A DNA stretch of 64,000 nucleotides from Eremophila alpestris peregrina (GCA_009792885.1 WMCF01000059.1:3430920-3494919), one strand, 5' to 3'. Positions 35,301 to 49,047 are shown, counted from the stretch's first letter. Made by a program: numbers and translations. Notes: generated by a model not told the origin, from the letters alone.

Positions 35301-37231
35301 GAGTCCCTGGTTTAACCCAGGATGCACAGCTTTACACAGCTTTGTCCCAGCCTCTCCAAGGCTCACTGAGTTTTCCAGGTCCTGGAGGCTGTGGCCCTGG
35401 ACACAGGTCACTGCCTAAGGGAGTGGTGACAACACTAACAGGAAGCTTCAGGGTGATGCATTAGGGGCCCTTTAGTGCAGCTCTGCACAGACAGTGCCAA
35501 CAGGTTATCAGGTGGAGACATCCTGGCGGGCAAAGGGTGGGAATGTGCTGAGGACAACCCCAGCCTTGGACTGTGCACCCCAAAAGTTCTGGTGCCTGGG
35601 TGGTGGGGGAAGGCAAATAGATGAAATCCATGTCCAGACTCATGCCATGGTCTCTGACACCCCTTCCAGATATCCCTGGGAGGTGCCCAGTGATATCTCA
35701 TCTCTGCACATAACATGAGCCTTGTTACAGGAAAAGCCAGTGCTGCTCAGTGTTTGTAAAGCTCTAGATGCAGGACTTCAATGATACTAAAAGAGCTATT
35801 TTAAATTTTATTTAAGCTTCTGAATTGTATTTTTTTTTCCTTTTCTTGACTCCATCCCCATTTGCAAGCTCAGCCATTGGAATTCAGGCAGGGATTGCCT
35901 GTGAATCCCCCAGAGCCTGTTCTCCATCCCTGAGTTAAGGTGATATTTCCCTTCTTACTCTGTGCAAATTCATCCTCCTACACAAAATAAAGGGAAGGCA
36001 GAAACATTTACAGGAGCAATTTTTTTTTTACACACAGTAAATTTTTACTCAGAGTCTCATCATGAGGGCAAACATTTAATGTTGGCCTGGCCACCAGCAG
36101 GGGCTTGTCCATGCCCACAGCTCTGGCAGCAAAGCCTTGCCTAATGGAGCCCAAAGCAGGGATCCAGAGTGAAGTGGTCAAGCCAGGCTGTGAGCACAGG
36201 GCTGGGGTGCACCAGCCCCCTCCATGCCCTTCCTGCCTGGCCTGCTGAGTGACCAGCACTGGATTTAGGAGCATCAGCCTTGGCCACAGCTCCTCACTGA
36301 GCTGACACTGCAGGGCTGATGCAAAACCCATCCTGGACACCCTTTTTAGGACAGCCCCACGGACATCTTGTCTGTCCTTCTGCCACAGTGTTGGGAAAAT
36401 GTGGCCTTAGCTTGCCTTTCAATTCTCAGTCCTTGTGCCAGCATGGGGGGCTGGAGAGCAGGGCAGAGGGCTGGAGTAGGGGAAAAGCCCAACTCTTCCT
36501 GGCCCCTGGGTTTCTGCCAGTGCACCCGGGTATTTGGGCACAGGATGTTGAAGGGGCTCTGATCACTGTGTCATGCTCTGACAGCAGCCAGCACTACCCA
36601 GCTCCCAGGAAACAGAAGAGGGCAGTTTTGTGCACTTCTTTCCCAACTGACCTAGTTAATAGTTGGCCATGCCACAAAGTGGAATGGTTTGAACTACTTT
36701 TGGGACAGGTTGAATACAATTGAAAACCAAACTTCTGTTCCATAAAAGCACCTGCCAAGCCCAACTCTAAATATAAATCATCTGCTGTGCCAGACCATCC
36801 CAAGGCAGTCCTGCTCCAGAGTGAATTATTGCCTTCCATTCCTGCTTGAGTGCATTACATGTATTCAGCTCTGCATTACATGATTGTTCCTTCTCAGCCT
36901 TGTTTTGGCACAGAGAACACCACTTCCAAGACAAATGAGCTGAAAGGACATTGCCTTGCTGCTCAGCAGGTGTTAGGTTATGACAGGTTTGCTCCTCTCA
37001 AGGCAGCCATGCTGCAGATGTGGTGCTGATGCTCTTTGCAATCTTCAGAGCCTCACTTGAGTGTCTTTGAAAATCCCAGCCTGCACAGGTAGTCCTTTGT
37101 ATAAACAACTGCTTCTCATACACTAAAGCAGCAGCACAAACCAGACTGAAAAAGCAAAGTGCAAACCTTAAGGGAGGCCCTGCTGCCCCATCATTGCAAT
37201 GGGCAGCTCCTCCCAGGGCAAAGCAGGGGAT
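32382..37231. other. Unique non-coding DNA
   Basis: This is 4.8 kb without a recognised exon or repeat family. Several frames at 33000-34500 and 34400-34900 were examined and show no domain or splice-consistent structure. Confidence 0.4.
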
Positions 37232-37395
37232 TAGAACCGTAGGATCAGAGAATTACAGACTGATTTGGGTTGGGAGGGACCTTAAAGCACAACTGATTCC
37301 AACTCCCCTGCTGAGGGAAGAGGACAGGGTTAGGTTAGGACTCCACCAGAACAGGCTGCTCAGAGCTGCATCCAGCCTGATCCATCCTGCATCCT
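37232..37395 (-). mobile_element. CR1 LINE 3'-end fragment
   Basis: Antisense CR1 end: 'tagaaccgtaggatcagaga', 'tgatttgggttgggagggac' and 'cttaaagcacaactgattcc'. The remainder is diverged and the right border is uncertain. Confidence 0.75.
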
Positions 37396-38423
37396 TGTGA
37401 TGCACCTCCCTGCTGGTGGAGAGCTTAACCTGAATTCAGGGCACCTGAATCCATGACAAAATGCACAAGCACAGGGTTCTTATTCCTCCCTCCAACTCTC
37501 CCCCAGCTCTCAGCCATTCTGCTCAGAGGAGGACCCTGCTGGCCTGGCTGCTGGGATTCAAAGCACAGAAAAGACAAGAGACACAACTGGGGGGTGTCTC
37601 TGCCAGCTCTGGGCTGGACACAACCATGGCTCTTTGTTTGCCCAAAGTTTTGGCTAGGTCTTTTGGGGCTGGATGCAGTTTCCCACCCAGGGGAGTCAGG
37701 TGCTGTCTGGGATAGCCTGTGGTGTCCCAGACATCCCTGAGGATACAATGCAGGACCCCCAGCTCCTGTGCCTGAGCGCAGCTCAGAGTCGAGACCAGGG
37801 TTCTCTCAGGGCCTTTCCTGCAGGGGCAATGCCTGGCACTGCAGGGTCCCAAGATGATACCTCCTCATGAGCAGCAAAAGGATCCTCCTACAATGCCCAG
37901 GAAAACCAGGCTTTTCTCTGAATAAGCTTCCTAGAGCAAAAAAAAATGCTCTCCATCAAATGCAAAAGTTTTCAGGCAACACAGAGATGTGGTGGAATTT
38001 TTTGAATGAAAACGTATTGGAGATGTTTGAGTCTGAAGTGAAGGATTTTGTTTCAATTGGGGTTTCATTTTACTTTTGATTTTTCCAAATTCAGCCTCGG
38101 GTTAGTTTGTGCAGGTGCTGCCTGTCATTAAATACTGCATTGTCATGGCTTGGCTTTTTATGAATGAAATGTTTTGATGTGACCATAAAGCATTTCAATC
38201 AGCCATTCAGACATTTTCAACTACAACATTTATCAGATTTGGTCCCCTTTAAGATGTTTCCAAATTTTGTGTACTTCCAAGTAGTGACAGACATAGAGTG
38301 CACCAAGATTCAGCAGTGCACCTCCTCCAAGCCTCCAGTTCACCTTTCCTGCTTTACCTGCCAGTCTCAGGGCTTTGGGATCAGCTTGTCCCCAGGTGAA
38401 GGTGTGGTTTGCCAAGTGGTTTA
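37396..38423. other. Unique non-coding DNA
   Basis: Nothing was recognised. The right part (37900-38300) is AT-rich. Confidence 0.4.
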
Positions 38424-38497
38424 GCTGATATGGTGGCATTTGGTCAAAGGTTGGACTCGATGACTTTGGAGGTCCTTAATGAGTCTATGATTCTATA
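38424..38497 (+). mobile_element. CR1 LINE 3'-end remnant
   Basis: 'gtggcatttggtcaaaggtt', 'ggactcgatgactttggagg' and 'tatgattctata' are the last roughly 70 bp of a sense CR1, a different subfamily from the neighbours. Confidence 0.75.
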
Positions 38498-41335
38498 CCT
38501 GATTTGGTGTTACCCCCACCAAAATGTGGCTTCCAAGGGGAAGCCCAGAGGTTTCCCAGTAGTGCCTTGTCCCAGTCCTTCCCCATCTCAGCAGCTTTTA
38601 CTCCCACCCTGTAGCACTTACCCACAGTGACTGTACAGAGCCTTCCTCTGATTTCCTGCCAGCCAGAGAATTACAGGAACAGCTGTGTGCTGCCAGACCC
38701 TCTCTGTGACAGAACCCAGCGTGTTGACCTGCCCTTCTGGCCAATTCCAGGCTCTGGAGTTCCTGCCACCAGCCACAGGCTCTCTGTGGTCTGGAGGTGA
38801 ATGGAGCAGGGCTGGAGACAAGAGACATCAGCTGCAGGGATCCCTGCACAGCCTGGGGTGGGCCAGAGCTGGCAGCAGAGGGGGAGTGTGTGCAATGAAA
38901 ACAAACAGCACAGAGGTGGCTGCTCTGGGCCAGATGTGCAATGGAGTTCTGGCACAAATTAATGGTGAGCACTACAGAAAGAGTGCATGAGGACTTTCAG
39001 CTCTCCTGCAGAGGGGAAACTCCCTCATTCAAATGCTGCCTTTCCTCAGACCTCCAACGGATACTTTTACAGAATATGTGGGGCCAAATCCACTTTGTGC
39101 AGACCTCATGCAATCAAAGGAAGGTGTGACAGTGGTTACAGGAGCCAGTCTGCAGCTGGAAGTGTGTCTGTGGCAGGTGTGTGCAATCCACACCATCTTC
39201 CCCTCAGCCTGCTCCTGGAAGGAGAACCAGGGCTCTCAGCAGAGTCTCTGAAACCTCTGGGCATGGGTATCAACCTGGGGGTCTGAAAGCCAGTCCCAGA
39301 ACACTCAGGAAGCACTTGGGTCACACAAGGTGTCAGCACAGCCAGCCTGTCACTCTCAGGTGTTTGCTCATGGAGATTCACCAAGAGGCTCTGGGAGCCA
39401 CAAGAAGACAACTTTTAATAATCTCTGCTTCTGTGTTGCCCTCAGCCTGCCTGGACCCACTGCTTGGTCCTGGGAATCAGTGATTTAGGCACCCTTGACC
39501 CAGACGTAGCACTGAACAATCACCCTGAAGAGTCACAGAGAGATTTATTCTCTGTTAATTTGTCTTGTATCTTTGTCTTGTATTTTTTTTTCTTGTGTCT
39601 GTATAGAGACACTCTATAAAATTCTTTACCAGCAATTTGTACATAAAAAGAACACCCTCCTACTGCATCAAACCAGCATCATGCTCTCTGTAACACCCCT
39701 CCTCACTCACCTGCAAGCAGAGGAGTCCTGCTCTCTGCACAATGACCCAGATCCCTACACCGTGTGATCTGTCTGCTTCATCAGTGTCGGCTTTTTTTGG
39801 AACACTCCAACAAGCCTGGCTCTCCAGGTGGATCAGTTACTCTCCCAGGGATGTTTCCATAGAAATCCATTGCTGTTCCCTCCATGTGAGCTCCAGGAGT
39901 GGTTTGAGCATCACACAGGTGGCACAAGGTGGGCTGTAAATCCCTTGGCTCTGAGCATTGGTGTGAAGTGCCCACAGAGGTCTGGGAGCTGTGGGCAGGG
40001 CATGGAGCAGGCAGGGCAGGCTGGAGGGGATGAGCTGCTTCCTGAGGTGCTGCAGGCACCAGAACAGCTCCAGTCTGCTGGCAGGAGCCTCTGCCAGGGA
40101 GTTCCTGGCTGCCCAGAGCAGCTCTGTGGCTCACAGCCGTCCTTGGCTGACCTTGACCTGCTGTCCTGCTTCCATCCACGTCTGGGTTGATTTTTGCAGT
40201 ATTTGGGAGGGGACACATTTCCAATACTCACTTGTTTTCAATAATACCTGCATGGGGAATGCTAGGGATGCACCAGTTGTACTTGTTTACTGCTCATTAC
40301 CTTCTTCAAAAGGTTTTGGCTGGGCAGCAGAGGAAGATGCTCCTGGGTTCACCTTTCCCTGGTGGCTGTTCCAGGTTAAGAGGATAATTCCACCCACAGG
40401 AGGAATTTTGGCAAGTGGGGACCTGAAACACAGCAGAGACCTGGAGGAGGACAGGGAACAACCCCACACTCTGGACACAAGGGGATGTGAGGTTCTTTGC
40501 AGGGATCTAGTGGAGATCATTTAGTTGGCAAAAGTCAAAAGTTGCTGGGCTGTGGCTGCTCCAAAGGACGTGGTGGGAAGAAAGGACATACACTTGCAAT
40601 CGCATTTTTCTTGCTTTAAAAAGGTGTTCCTTGCACTCATTCATGCCCCAATATTTCTTTTTAGTTTAGAGGTTCCTTTAGATTTGATGTGTTCACACTA
40701 ATGAAAATGTTAATGTTGACCCAGCTCATCCACTCGCCAACTCTGAATGTTATCAAGTTAGGCTAACATGTAAAGAAGAGTTTTAAAGAGGCTGAGAAAT
40801 CCTGCTTTGACATTTTCTGGACAGAAAGGATTTTTCTTTTCAAATGACTTCTGGTTTAAAAAGTCCTTTCTGGGATGATTTTTTTAATGTCATCTGAAGG
40901 GGGAGAAAAAACAACATGGATTATTTTGATCACCCCAAACCAATTCCTTCTGGACTTCTCTTTCATGAGAATCACCAAAAACATGAACTTGCAGAATGGT
41001 AACAAAAAAGAAAAATTGTGATTCTTGCCCACCATCCAACTCAAAGCAGGCTGCTGCATTGGCTGCTCTGTCTGGAAGGTGAAAGAGGGAATGGCCCCTC
41101 AGTTTGGTGTGTGATTCCCCATCTCCAGCTCAGTGTGATGGGCACAGAAACCACCACAGCACTGGTACACTCTGCAGGCCAGAGGATGTCAGAGGCTGTG
41201 GTGCTCCTCAGAGCTGCATCCAGCCACACAAGCCATCTGCTCCCTGCCTCCTCCCAGCACAGGAGCTTTCCCCTGGGATTGTCCTGTTCCTCAGGAGCCA
41301 GGGCAGCTACAGACAGGAGACAGAGCCCAGGAAAA
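38498..41335. other. Unique non-coding DNA
   Basis: No exon or repeat family was recognised. A T-rich tract lies near 39570-39595. Confidence 0.4.
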
Positions 41336-41476
41336 AAATCTCAGTGAGTTCAAGGAGCATTTGGACCACACTCTCAGACCCATGGTGAGATTGTTGGGGC
41401 TGTGCAGGGCCAGGAGCTGACTTGATCTTGGTGGGCCCTTTCCAACTCAGGATATTTTAGAATTCTGTGATTCTAC
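41336..41476 (+). mobile_element. CR1 LINE 3' fragment
   Basis: Sense CR1 of the 'ttcaaggagcatttggacca' subfamily: 'catggtgagattgttggggc', 'gggccaggagctgacttgat', 'ctttccaactcaggatattt' and 'ttctgtgattct'. Confidence 0.88.
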
Positions 41477-43339
41477 AACACACTGTGCAAAATTCACAGT
41501 TTTGTCTATTTGGAAAGAGTACCCTTATGTTCTGATCCAAGTCTCATTCCTGCTCCCTGGCACAGGGGCTGCTGTTCCTCAGCCCTGTCTCCTCCATCCT
41601 GTTCTGCCAAGTGCCCTGACCTCCTGCCTGCCCTGGGCTTGCACCCCTCACCTTCCTGTCTCCTTTGCCCTTCCCCTGGAAGCCCTGTGGGCCCTGGGGT
41701 GGGATCTGCTGACAGCCCTGACCTGGGAGAGAGCTTCGAGCCATTCCCAGGAGCAGAAAAGCATCACTGCCCTGCTCAGCCCTTCCTGCTCCCACACTGG
41801 AGGGCACCTGGCAAGGGGCAGAGGCAGGACAGGTACAGGATGAGGGGCAGGAGTGTCATCTCAGCTTTGCCTGCCCAGGGTCACTGCTCTCACTGCACAG
41901 ACCCAGCTTCTAAAGAGCTTCTGGTGCAGGAATGGGCTTAAACTCACCCTGGCAAACTGGCCTTGGCTGAGAATTTATTATTGAAATATTGTGGAGATCT
42001 GGGATAGGGCCTACACATGGGGGATGATCTAAGATGACTGATCTATTTTCAAACGTGGAGAGGTGGGAGTAGAAACACGTTCTGTTCTTGCTCACTGCAG
42101 TGAAATGGGATTGAAGCAGTGCTGGTGCCTCCAGATATGGTGTGATGCAAATGAGCTCTCACTGCTTTGATCTCTTTATCTTTCCTTTCTCCTTCTCTTT
42201 ATGGAGACTACCTTTAGTGTAGGTTTCAACCTACAGGCTTTCAGGAAGAATTTCAGCTGGTTCTATGGCTCCAGGTTCCATTCTATCCTCAGCCCCAGCT
42301 TTGCCCCAGGCAATTCAGGCATTTTGTGGTGACCTTGGAGATTTCAAGATAAAGAGGAAAAGAGATACTGAGAACCTTTATGAATCACTCTAGTATAATC
42401 TGAAGTATTTCTGAAACCATCATTTATTGCCTTTGGGCTTCTTTTCTGGTGGTGTAACTGTGCTTTTTTAGTGGATGCTAATGAGAGTGGCCAGGAGAGA
42501 GGCACAGCCAGTGCTCAGTGCCCAGGGATTTCAGGGTGTTTCATGCCTTGCAAGGACAGGCCTAGTGCTGGGCCTTTCCAGGATAAGGATGGGAATTTTG
42601 GTCTGGTTTGTTCAGTTCCTCTAGAAATCAGACTTAATGCTGTAATTGTGCAACTAATGAATCAAAAGGATACCAGGCCATTAGCTTTTCACAATCACAA
42701 AAATTTCTGCTCACCTGCCTGAGTGTAAGGAAGGAGTTTTTATGGTCCAGGAAGCTACAGGTTCAGCACCAGAAGTGAGAGGAGCTAGGCTGAGCCTGGG
42801 CTGGGAAGAGAGCACATTAATATCCTGAACATCTTGAAAAATATGAACATATTCATATAGCAGAGTAATTAAGGGGCTAAGAAGAGAGTCACCGTCCAGG
42901 ATACTTAGTGGCTTCCTGTAGGCTCAAACCAGGATCTCTCTGTGACTCAGTCAGATTTGTCCTTTGGGGTGACTTTGCCTCCTCACAAACATGGAGAAGG
43001 GATCCATTTCCCAAAACACTGAAAGTCCAGTGACTGGGCTGTCTCTCTCATCATTTCCAGCTGTAGCCACACACACTGCATTTTGCTGAGGTACCATGGA
43101 AGCCAGAAGCCCATGGAATACCCCACTGTGGGCTCTGTGAAGGTCCAGGAACAACAGCCTGAGCTTGCAGAAACCTTGCAGAACAAAATTCTTGCAGGCA
43201 GCTGCAAGAGCAGGAGGACACAGGCTTCTTGGTCTGCTGAGTGACAGAGGGAGCCATGGAGAGCACCTCAGGGGACTGAAGCTAAGGACCAGACTGTTGC
43301 ATTTCTATGGGAAATGGCTTCTCCCCCTCTCAGAGATCC
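41477..43339. other. Unique non-coding DNA
   Basis: Nothing was recognised. A near-consensus TCF/LEF-like site, ctttgatctc, lies at 42165-42174. Confidence 0.4.
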
Positions 43340-43560
43340 CTGGAATTTGTGAACATGTATCTTGACCCTTCACTTCTTCCCCGACCCTATTGGCTTATGT
43401 CCAGCTATCCCCTCCTCTGGACAAAACTTACATAAGGCCCTGTTCTCCTTTGTTCTCTCTCTTCCCCCCTCAGACCATCAAGGAATAAACATCTCAGACA
43501 ACTTTGGGGGAGAGCCTCTTCTGGTAAATCCTTTGTCCTACCTCTGAAATATTCCCTCCT
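43340..43560 (+). mobile_element. Probable LTR fragment with promoter and polyadenylation motifs
   Basis: In LTR-like order: ctattggc (inverted CCAAT, about 43387), cttacataagg (TATA-like, about 43428), a pyrimidine-rich stretch, ggaataaac (AATAAA at 43484-43489), then 'gagagcctcttctggtaaat'. I recall this arrangement from passerine ERV LTRs. Ends and target-site duplications could not be set, and no retroviral gene is adjacent. Confidence 0.5.
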
Positions 43561-46418
43561 AAGCCCCTTGAGATCTGAGCTGGCCTGGGAGTTTTGGGGG
43601 GCTGCTGGGGGGAATCATTTTCACCAGACTTTCTGCCCCTTTGGAGTAGACAGAGGTGGTTGGGGAATGTCTTCTCCCAGGTAGGAGCTGCTCTTTCTGT
43701 AGGACATCTGTCCCGTGATGAGAAGAGAGCACCTCTCTACCAGCTGTGTGCAATTTTCTATGCCCAGATGCACATCTGGCTCTGAGGCCTCTCTAAATGG
43801 CCTCAGCCAAACCCTACCCCTGCAGCTTTCCCTTCAAACCCTCCTGGCTGAGCAGCCCTGGTCCTGTTGTGTTGCTCCAGGGGGAATTCAACCTGTGTTG
43901 CTTTAGGTCTGTTGGCTCCTGCTTGCATTAATTCCCATTGCAGCACATCTCTGGGGAAACCCTTTGCTTTGTGCCTGAGAAGACACATCAGGGGTTTTGG
44001 GGCTCATGGGCAGGGCTCATCTTCCCCTCCAGTTCTGTGGGCAGCTTTTAGATGCCTTGAGCTGGTGAGAGAGGCATCAATCCTGCTGTCCCCAGAAGAA
44101 CATGCTGGGGACATTGCTGGGGCAGGGTTGCAGGATGTCCTTGGTGCAGCCCCCTCACAGCAGCATAAAATCCTGTTCCTTTGGCCCAGAGCACATCCAC
44201 AAAGCCCTGCAGGTGCCTTCTCTACCTTCTCCCCATGGGGCTGCAGCTCCCCATGGTGACATCTATGGCTCTGTGGCTCAGAGCACAACCCCAGCAGTGG
44301 TGCCAAGGAGAAACCCCTTTGATCTTTAAAGCTCACATCATCCCTGAGCTAAAACTCTGTGGTCACCATCTCACAGCAAAGGTGGAGAGTGTGGCAGGCA
44401 GTGCCAGCAGGGAACCCAGAACAGTGTGTTTGTGTATGTCACCTCATTTTTTGGTAAGGAAGATCAGCTAATCAGTGAATAATCAAAGGTTGTTCATGAA
44501 AGAAGGTGACATCAAAGCAAATAATTTAAGGAACCCCTCGAGGGCCAGAGGAGTTGTAAGGTCTGAGGCTGAATCACATGAGCTCAGTTTCCATGAACTG
44601 TGTCTCAGTTTTCCTGCAGGTACAAGTTAGAAATGCTTACGATAAATGTTTAGAATTAGTTGGGGAAGGGGGGAAAGTTAAATCACACTAATTATAGCCA
44701 TGATGGCTTTGGTGCAGTGCCATTTGAAAGCATAGGTATTTTCTACACCTAATGCAAGAGGCATTAAAAGGCATTGCTCCTTGGGTAAGCATCGTGATAC
44801 GAGAGCAGAGTTTCAGTTTTGGGAGTAGTAGAGTAGTTCACTCTGCTGGCAGCATTCCAGACCACAGCCATGAAGGATGATTTGACAGCAAAAGAATTCC
44901 TGCTTTTATTTGATATTTTGTAGAGAGGACAGACAGGCCAGTCACTGGGGATGGAGGAACAGGGGAACTCTGGAGCAGGAGAGGGATGGCTTGTCCCAGA
45001 GCACCACTGCTGACTGGTGTCATGGAAGGCAAGAATCTGGACAGTTCCTCTGCAGGTCCTACACTGCAAGCCTGGGTGAAGCTGCAGCACCCCATTTCTT
45101 CTTCTACCTTTCTAATTTCTTTTAGAGTTCAAGGGACTTTGGGATTTGAATCATGTTCTTTGTGCACTTCTGTGATGCCTGCTCTGGTGCAGACCTCACC
45201 TTTGGAATGGTTTCTCCAGTGCAAATGACAACAGCCATGCACAGACATGAGTGGCCCAGCATTTGTTTGGCTTCCCTGGTACTCAGTCACTCAGAAGAGA
45301 GCTCTAGCTTGGAAAGCCAAAGTCACTGACACAGCTGAGAAAGGTCAAAGGAGTCCCTGATCCATTTAGTCCATGGATCCCTATTTCTTCTGCTAGATGC
45401 TGCTGAAAAAATAATCCAACAAAGTTCAAATACCATGGGTTTCTTTTAAATTAGTTAAATGTGGCTGACTGAAATAACCACCCCCAAACACTTGAGGAGA
45501 TAAACAGCTTCTCTGATTGCTCTGACAGGAAGCATTTCCACCCTTGCATGTGTTGGGGATGTACATAACATAAGAAACCTTACTAAGAGGAAAAGCACGA
45601 GCTTGGGAAAACACAGCAACAAGTCAACAACATCTTTAAATGAGTAATAAGTCAAATATTTACTCCCACAACACTTCAGGCAAGAATCCTGTGCCTCAGC
45701 TTTCACACAAGCATGGACAGCCTGTGGAGAAACATCTCGTACTCTTGTGGCTAGAAAAAATCACTGGGTCCAGGGCTGTGCTTGGGAAGTTTATTTCCAG
45801 CCCTTGGAGGGATTTATCCTTTTTCACACCATTTGTCCTTGCCCATTCCATGCTGTCCTCACAGCCTGACCAGGCCAGGAATTCCACCATGCCAAGTCGG
45901 GTATGATGTCCCCTGCTCTGGTGGGGGGTCCCTGCAGGACGTCACACTGCAGAGTTCATGGCAAAACTGAGTCCCTGGAACCTTTGTCTTGCTGGCAAAC
46001 CACTGCCAGGGTTTGCCCTTTTCAGAGTTGTCAGTGTAGATGTATTACACTTGAGTCCTGCAGGACTGCAAACACCAGAGTGTTCAAACAGTCAAAACGT
46101 CTGTGACTTTTAAATAAAATTACTCAAAATATTTTCTATGTAACTACCTTGAAAATACAGACTGGGCTTTTCTGCACTGCCCAAAGAGATGGTGGGAGAG
46201 CCCCTTGTCTCAGACCTGCCAATGGCCAGGAGCCCCAGGGCTGCAGGAGGGTGGGAGGGAGGGAAGAGGGGCCTTTTAAAGAAAAGCCCCATGCTGTGGA
46301 GCTGGGAGGCTGCCAGAGTGATGGGATATGGCATCTCTCCTCTGTCCTTTGGATGATTCTTTTCAGAAACCAATGTATTTTGTTCCTTCTAGGTGTGGAT
46401 AAGGGCAGGAGGAAAAAA
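43561..46418. other. Unique non-coding DNA
   Basis: No exon or repeat family was recognised. Part of 43561-43760 could belong to the preceding LTR element. Confidence 0.4.
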
Positions 46419-46545
46419 GTGTCCAAGGCCAGGTTGGATGGGGCTTGGAGCACCCTGGGCTAGTGGAAGGTGTCCCAGCCATGGCAGGGGGTGGAACAAG
46501 ATGGGGTTTGAGGTCCTTTCCAACCTAAACCATTCTGTGATTCTA
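46419..46545 (+). mobile_element. CR1 LINE 3'-end fragment
   Basis: Sense CR1: 'gtccaaggccaggttggatg', 'gtggaaggtgtcccagccat', 'ggtggaacaagatggggttt' and 'aaaccattctgtgattct'. Confidence 0.93.
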
Positions 46546-48975
46546 AAATATATTTGACCTCCCATACCCTCAGCCACCTACAGCCCTGCTGCTGTCTGGG
46601 ACTGATGCTGGGGTCTGCACATCCCTGCAGCCACCACCCACCCAGGTCCCCACCATGCTGGGAGCACCTGGGCACACAAAAGGCAGTTTCATGAGGCTTT
46701 GAAAGTGGCTTCTGCAGCAAGCAAGGGCTATTCTCTACACTGCCAGCAGAAGGCAACTTAAGGAATATGCCCCACAGTTTCAAGGAGATCTTGGATGTTT
46801 CAGGTCTGTGTTTTCTTTCACAGTCTTTCATTTTACATTATTTTTCATTATTTTCACATTGTTCCACAACATGTCAAAACATCAGACAGATTCATTACAA
46901 CACAAACAGGAGACACTTTGATGTAGGAAAAAAAGATGTTTTAATGGGTGCTAAGTAGCAACTGCCCTTGGGGGTTTAAAAATAAAAATAGAAGCAGCAC
47001 AAAATAATATTTTAACCCTTGTATCCCAGGATCCCCAAAATATAGAATTGTGCAGCATTGCACACAGAACACTACAGGCAATAATTTTCTTTTTCCACTC
47101 ATTCTGAAAACAGAATTTTGAATCCTCATAGATTTTTGGTGAATTTTCTACTACTTCTTTGGAGAAAAGAAAGTTATAAAAAAAAAAAGGAAACTTCTCC
47201 GGGAGTATTCTCAAAAGAGCTCACAGAAGTGTGTGGTTTTGTCACAGGACACTTCTCCAGAAAATACACAAAGACAACTTCCAACCTTCCTGATGTATCA
47301 CCTGTCTCCACCAATACCAAATAGAGCTGGATAGAACATGGTGGTTTGGGATTTTTTTTGTGGAAAATGGTGAAAATGTAGAAGCCTGTGTTCCTCAAAG
47401 TGTCCTGCTGTAAGCTAAGGCATTTTTTTACTGAGGAATACAAAGACATCTCAGTAAATTTTTCAATGAACTCATTTTTCAGTGAAGCAATTTCCTATCC
47501 AGAGCCCAAAGCCGGAGGGGATGCTCCAGATCATTTGATATGTGACCTGTTGGATCAGCTCAGAGAGGTCCCTCTTGTATTGCTGGATTCTCCTGAGGGT
47601 CTTTTCTCCTTAGTGCTTCTGTCCTTGTCCTTGGCACAAGCCTCCTTCCAATGCCAAGACATTCCCAGTGACACTGGGAGGATTGGGAATGTTCTTCCTC
47701 AGGCTCACAAGTCTGTGAGGTTTGCAGAAGGAAAGAGCACATAAATTGCCTTTATTTTGTTGTTGTTTCTCCTCGTTCTCCCATCACACCCATCAATCTC
47801 TGCTGTTTAGCCCGAGCTCACAGGAGCTGAGCTGTGCCCTGTCTGTGCACAGTGATGAAGATCAGCCCCTTCTGCCTCACACAAGACTCTCCAGCACCCC
47901 AGGGGACACTGCCCAGGATTGCTTTGCCCAGTAGGGGATATGCCCCATCTATTCCCATTGGTTTGAACCACACCAGCTTTTAATTCAGCCTTATCTCACC
48001 TCTTAGCTTTAAAGGTCAGTGCTCCCTTGCTCACCTGGACACAGCCTGGTCTAGGCTGGGGTAAGGAGCATGGGTTTCTTCATATGCAGCTGCTCCTGAG
48101 GGCAGGGTTACAGGTGTCAGACCCCAAGCACAGCCTTGGAGCCTGGAAAAAAACATCCTTGTTTTTATCAAATACCACTTGTGTATTGAATCACTCAGGA
48201 CAGCCTCAGCTACTCTCATGCCCTGAGATGAGGAGGGCTCTGCACAGGCAGCTCAGGGTGACTCTGTAAAGTGCAAAGGGCTTCAGATTCAGCATCACTC
48301 TGGGCCCTCTGGGTACCAGCACAGCCTCCTCCAGAGGCTCTATTGGAGCCTAAGCAGAGGAGATGAACCTTTAGCTGGAGATGGCAGAGTGAGACAAGCA
48401 CAATCAGCCAGGTTCCATCCACCTCCTAACCTGTTTGTCACCCTCAGAGCCAACCTCTGCCCCTCAGCATGGTTTTCATGTTTGTACAGTGTAGAGAAAG
48501 CCAGTCCAGTGGGCTGTACACCTTCTCTCATGGCCTGCTGTCTCCTCAAAAGCAGATGTGTGCCCACACACTGGAAAAGCTCCCTGTAGGGCTGGCATGA
48601 CCTGGTGACAGAGAGATGCTCTTGGGCCCAAGGACGTACTGTCCTATTCCAGTGTCACGGGGCTTCCTGTTCACTCTCCAAAAATTGTGAGACAGCAACA
48701 CTGCTCGTGCTGTTGGGAAATGTCCTAGCTTGCTTCAGAACTTGGAGAAGCTCAGGCAGACCACCCTGAAGGAGCCAGCTCTCTCTGGCTGCTCCTCTCT
48801 GTCCCACTGCAGGCAGAGCCTGGGCTGTGATCAGATGTTAATGCTGAAATGCTCTCTGCAGAGGCTTCTCACCCTCTCCCTTAGCAGAGAGGGGACACAG
48901 AGCCTGGTACTGAGGTTTATTCCATGCAAACCACTGCATGACTGATCAGAAACCTCTGTCTTTCCTTCCTGCCAG
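46546..48975. other. Non-coding DNA, end of LGR6 intron 1
   Basis: The stretch is AT-rich at 46800-47500, with an A run near 47180. No exon or repeat was recognised before the acceptor at 48975. The intron's left end is not in view, so how far intron 1 extends leftward is unknown. Confidence 0.5.
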
Positions 48976-49047
48976 AGACCTGAGCATGAACAACATCAGC
49001 CAGCTGCAGCCCAGCGCGCTCCGGCACCTGCGCTTCCTGGAGGAGCT
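48976..49047 (+). CDS. LGR6: LGR6 exon encoding the first leucine-rich repeat (probable exon 2)
   Basis: This 72-bp internal exon lies between a pyrimidine-rich acceptor (ccttcctgccag) and a consensus donor (gtgagt). It starts on the third base of a split Leu codon and ends after two bases of the next, so it is phase 2 at both ends. It reads (L)DLSMNNISQL...HLRFLEE(L), one complete 24-residue LRR. The DLSMNN start is shared by LGR5 and LGR6 as the first repeat after the N-terminal cysteine cap; LGR4 begins slightly differently. N-I-S is a possible N-glycosylation sequon at a position also present in the mammalian paralogues. LGR4/5/6 are seven-transmembrane plasma-membrane receptors whose LRR ectodomain binds R-spondins and potentiates Wnt signalling. 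The exon alone cannot separate LGR5 from LGR6; the next exon favours LGR6. In human LGR6 the equivalent exon is joined to alternative first exons. Family assignment is from remembered sequence, not a search. Confidence 0.9.

Noticed and set aside
1..48975. Exons of genes that neighbour LGR6 in other vertebrates (for example PTPN7, PTPRV or UBE2T)
   Set aside because: I looked for phosphatase or E2 motifs in the open frames and saw none.
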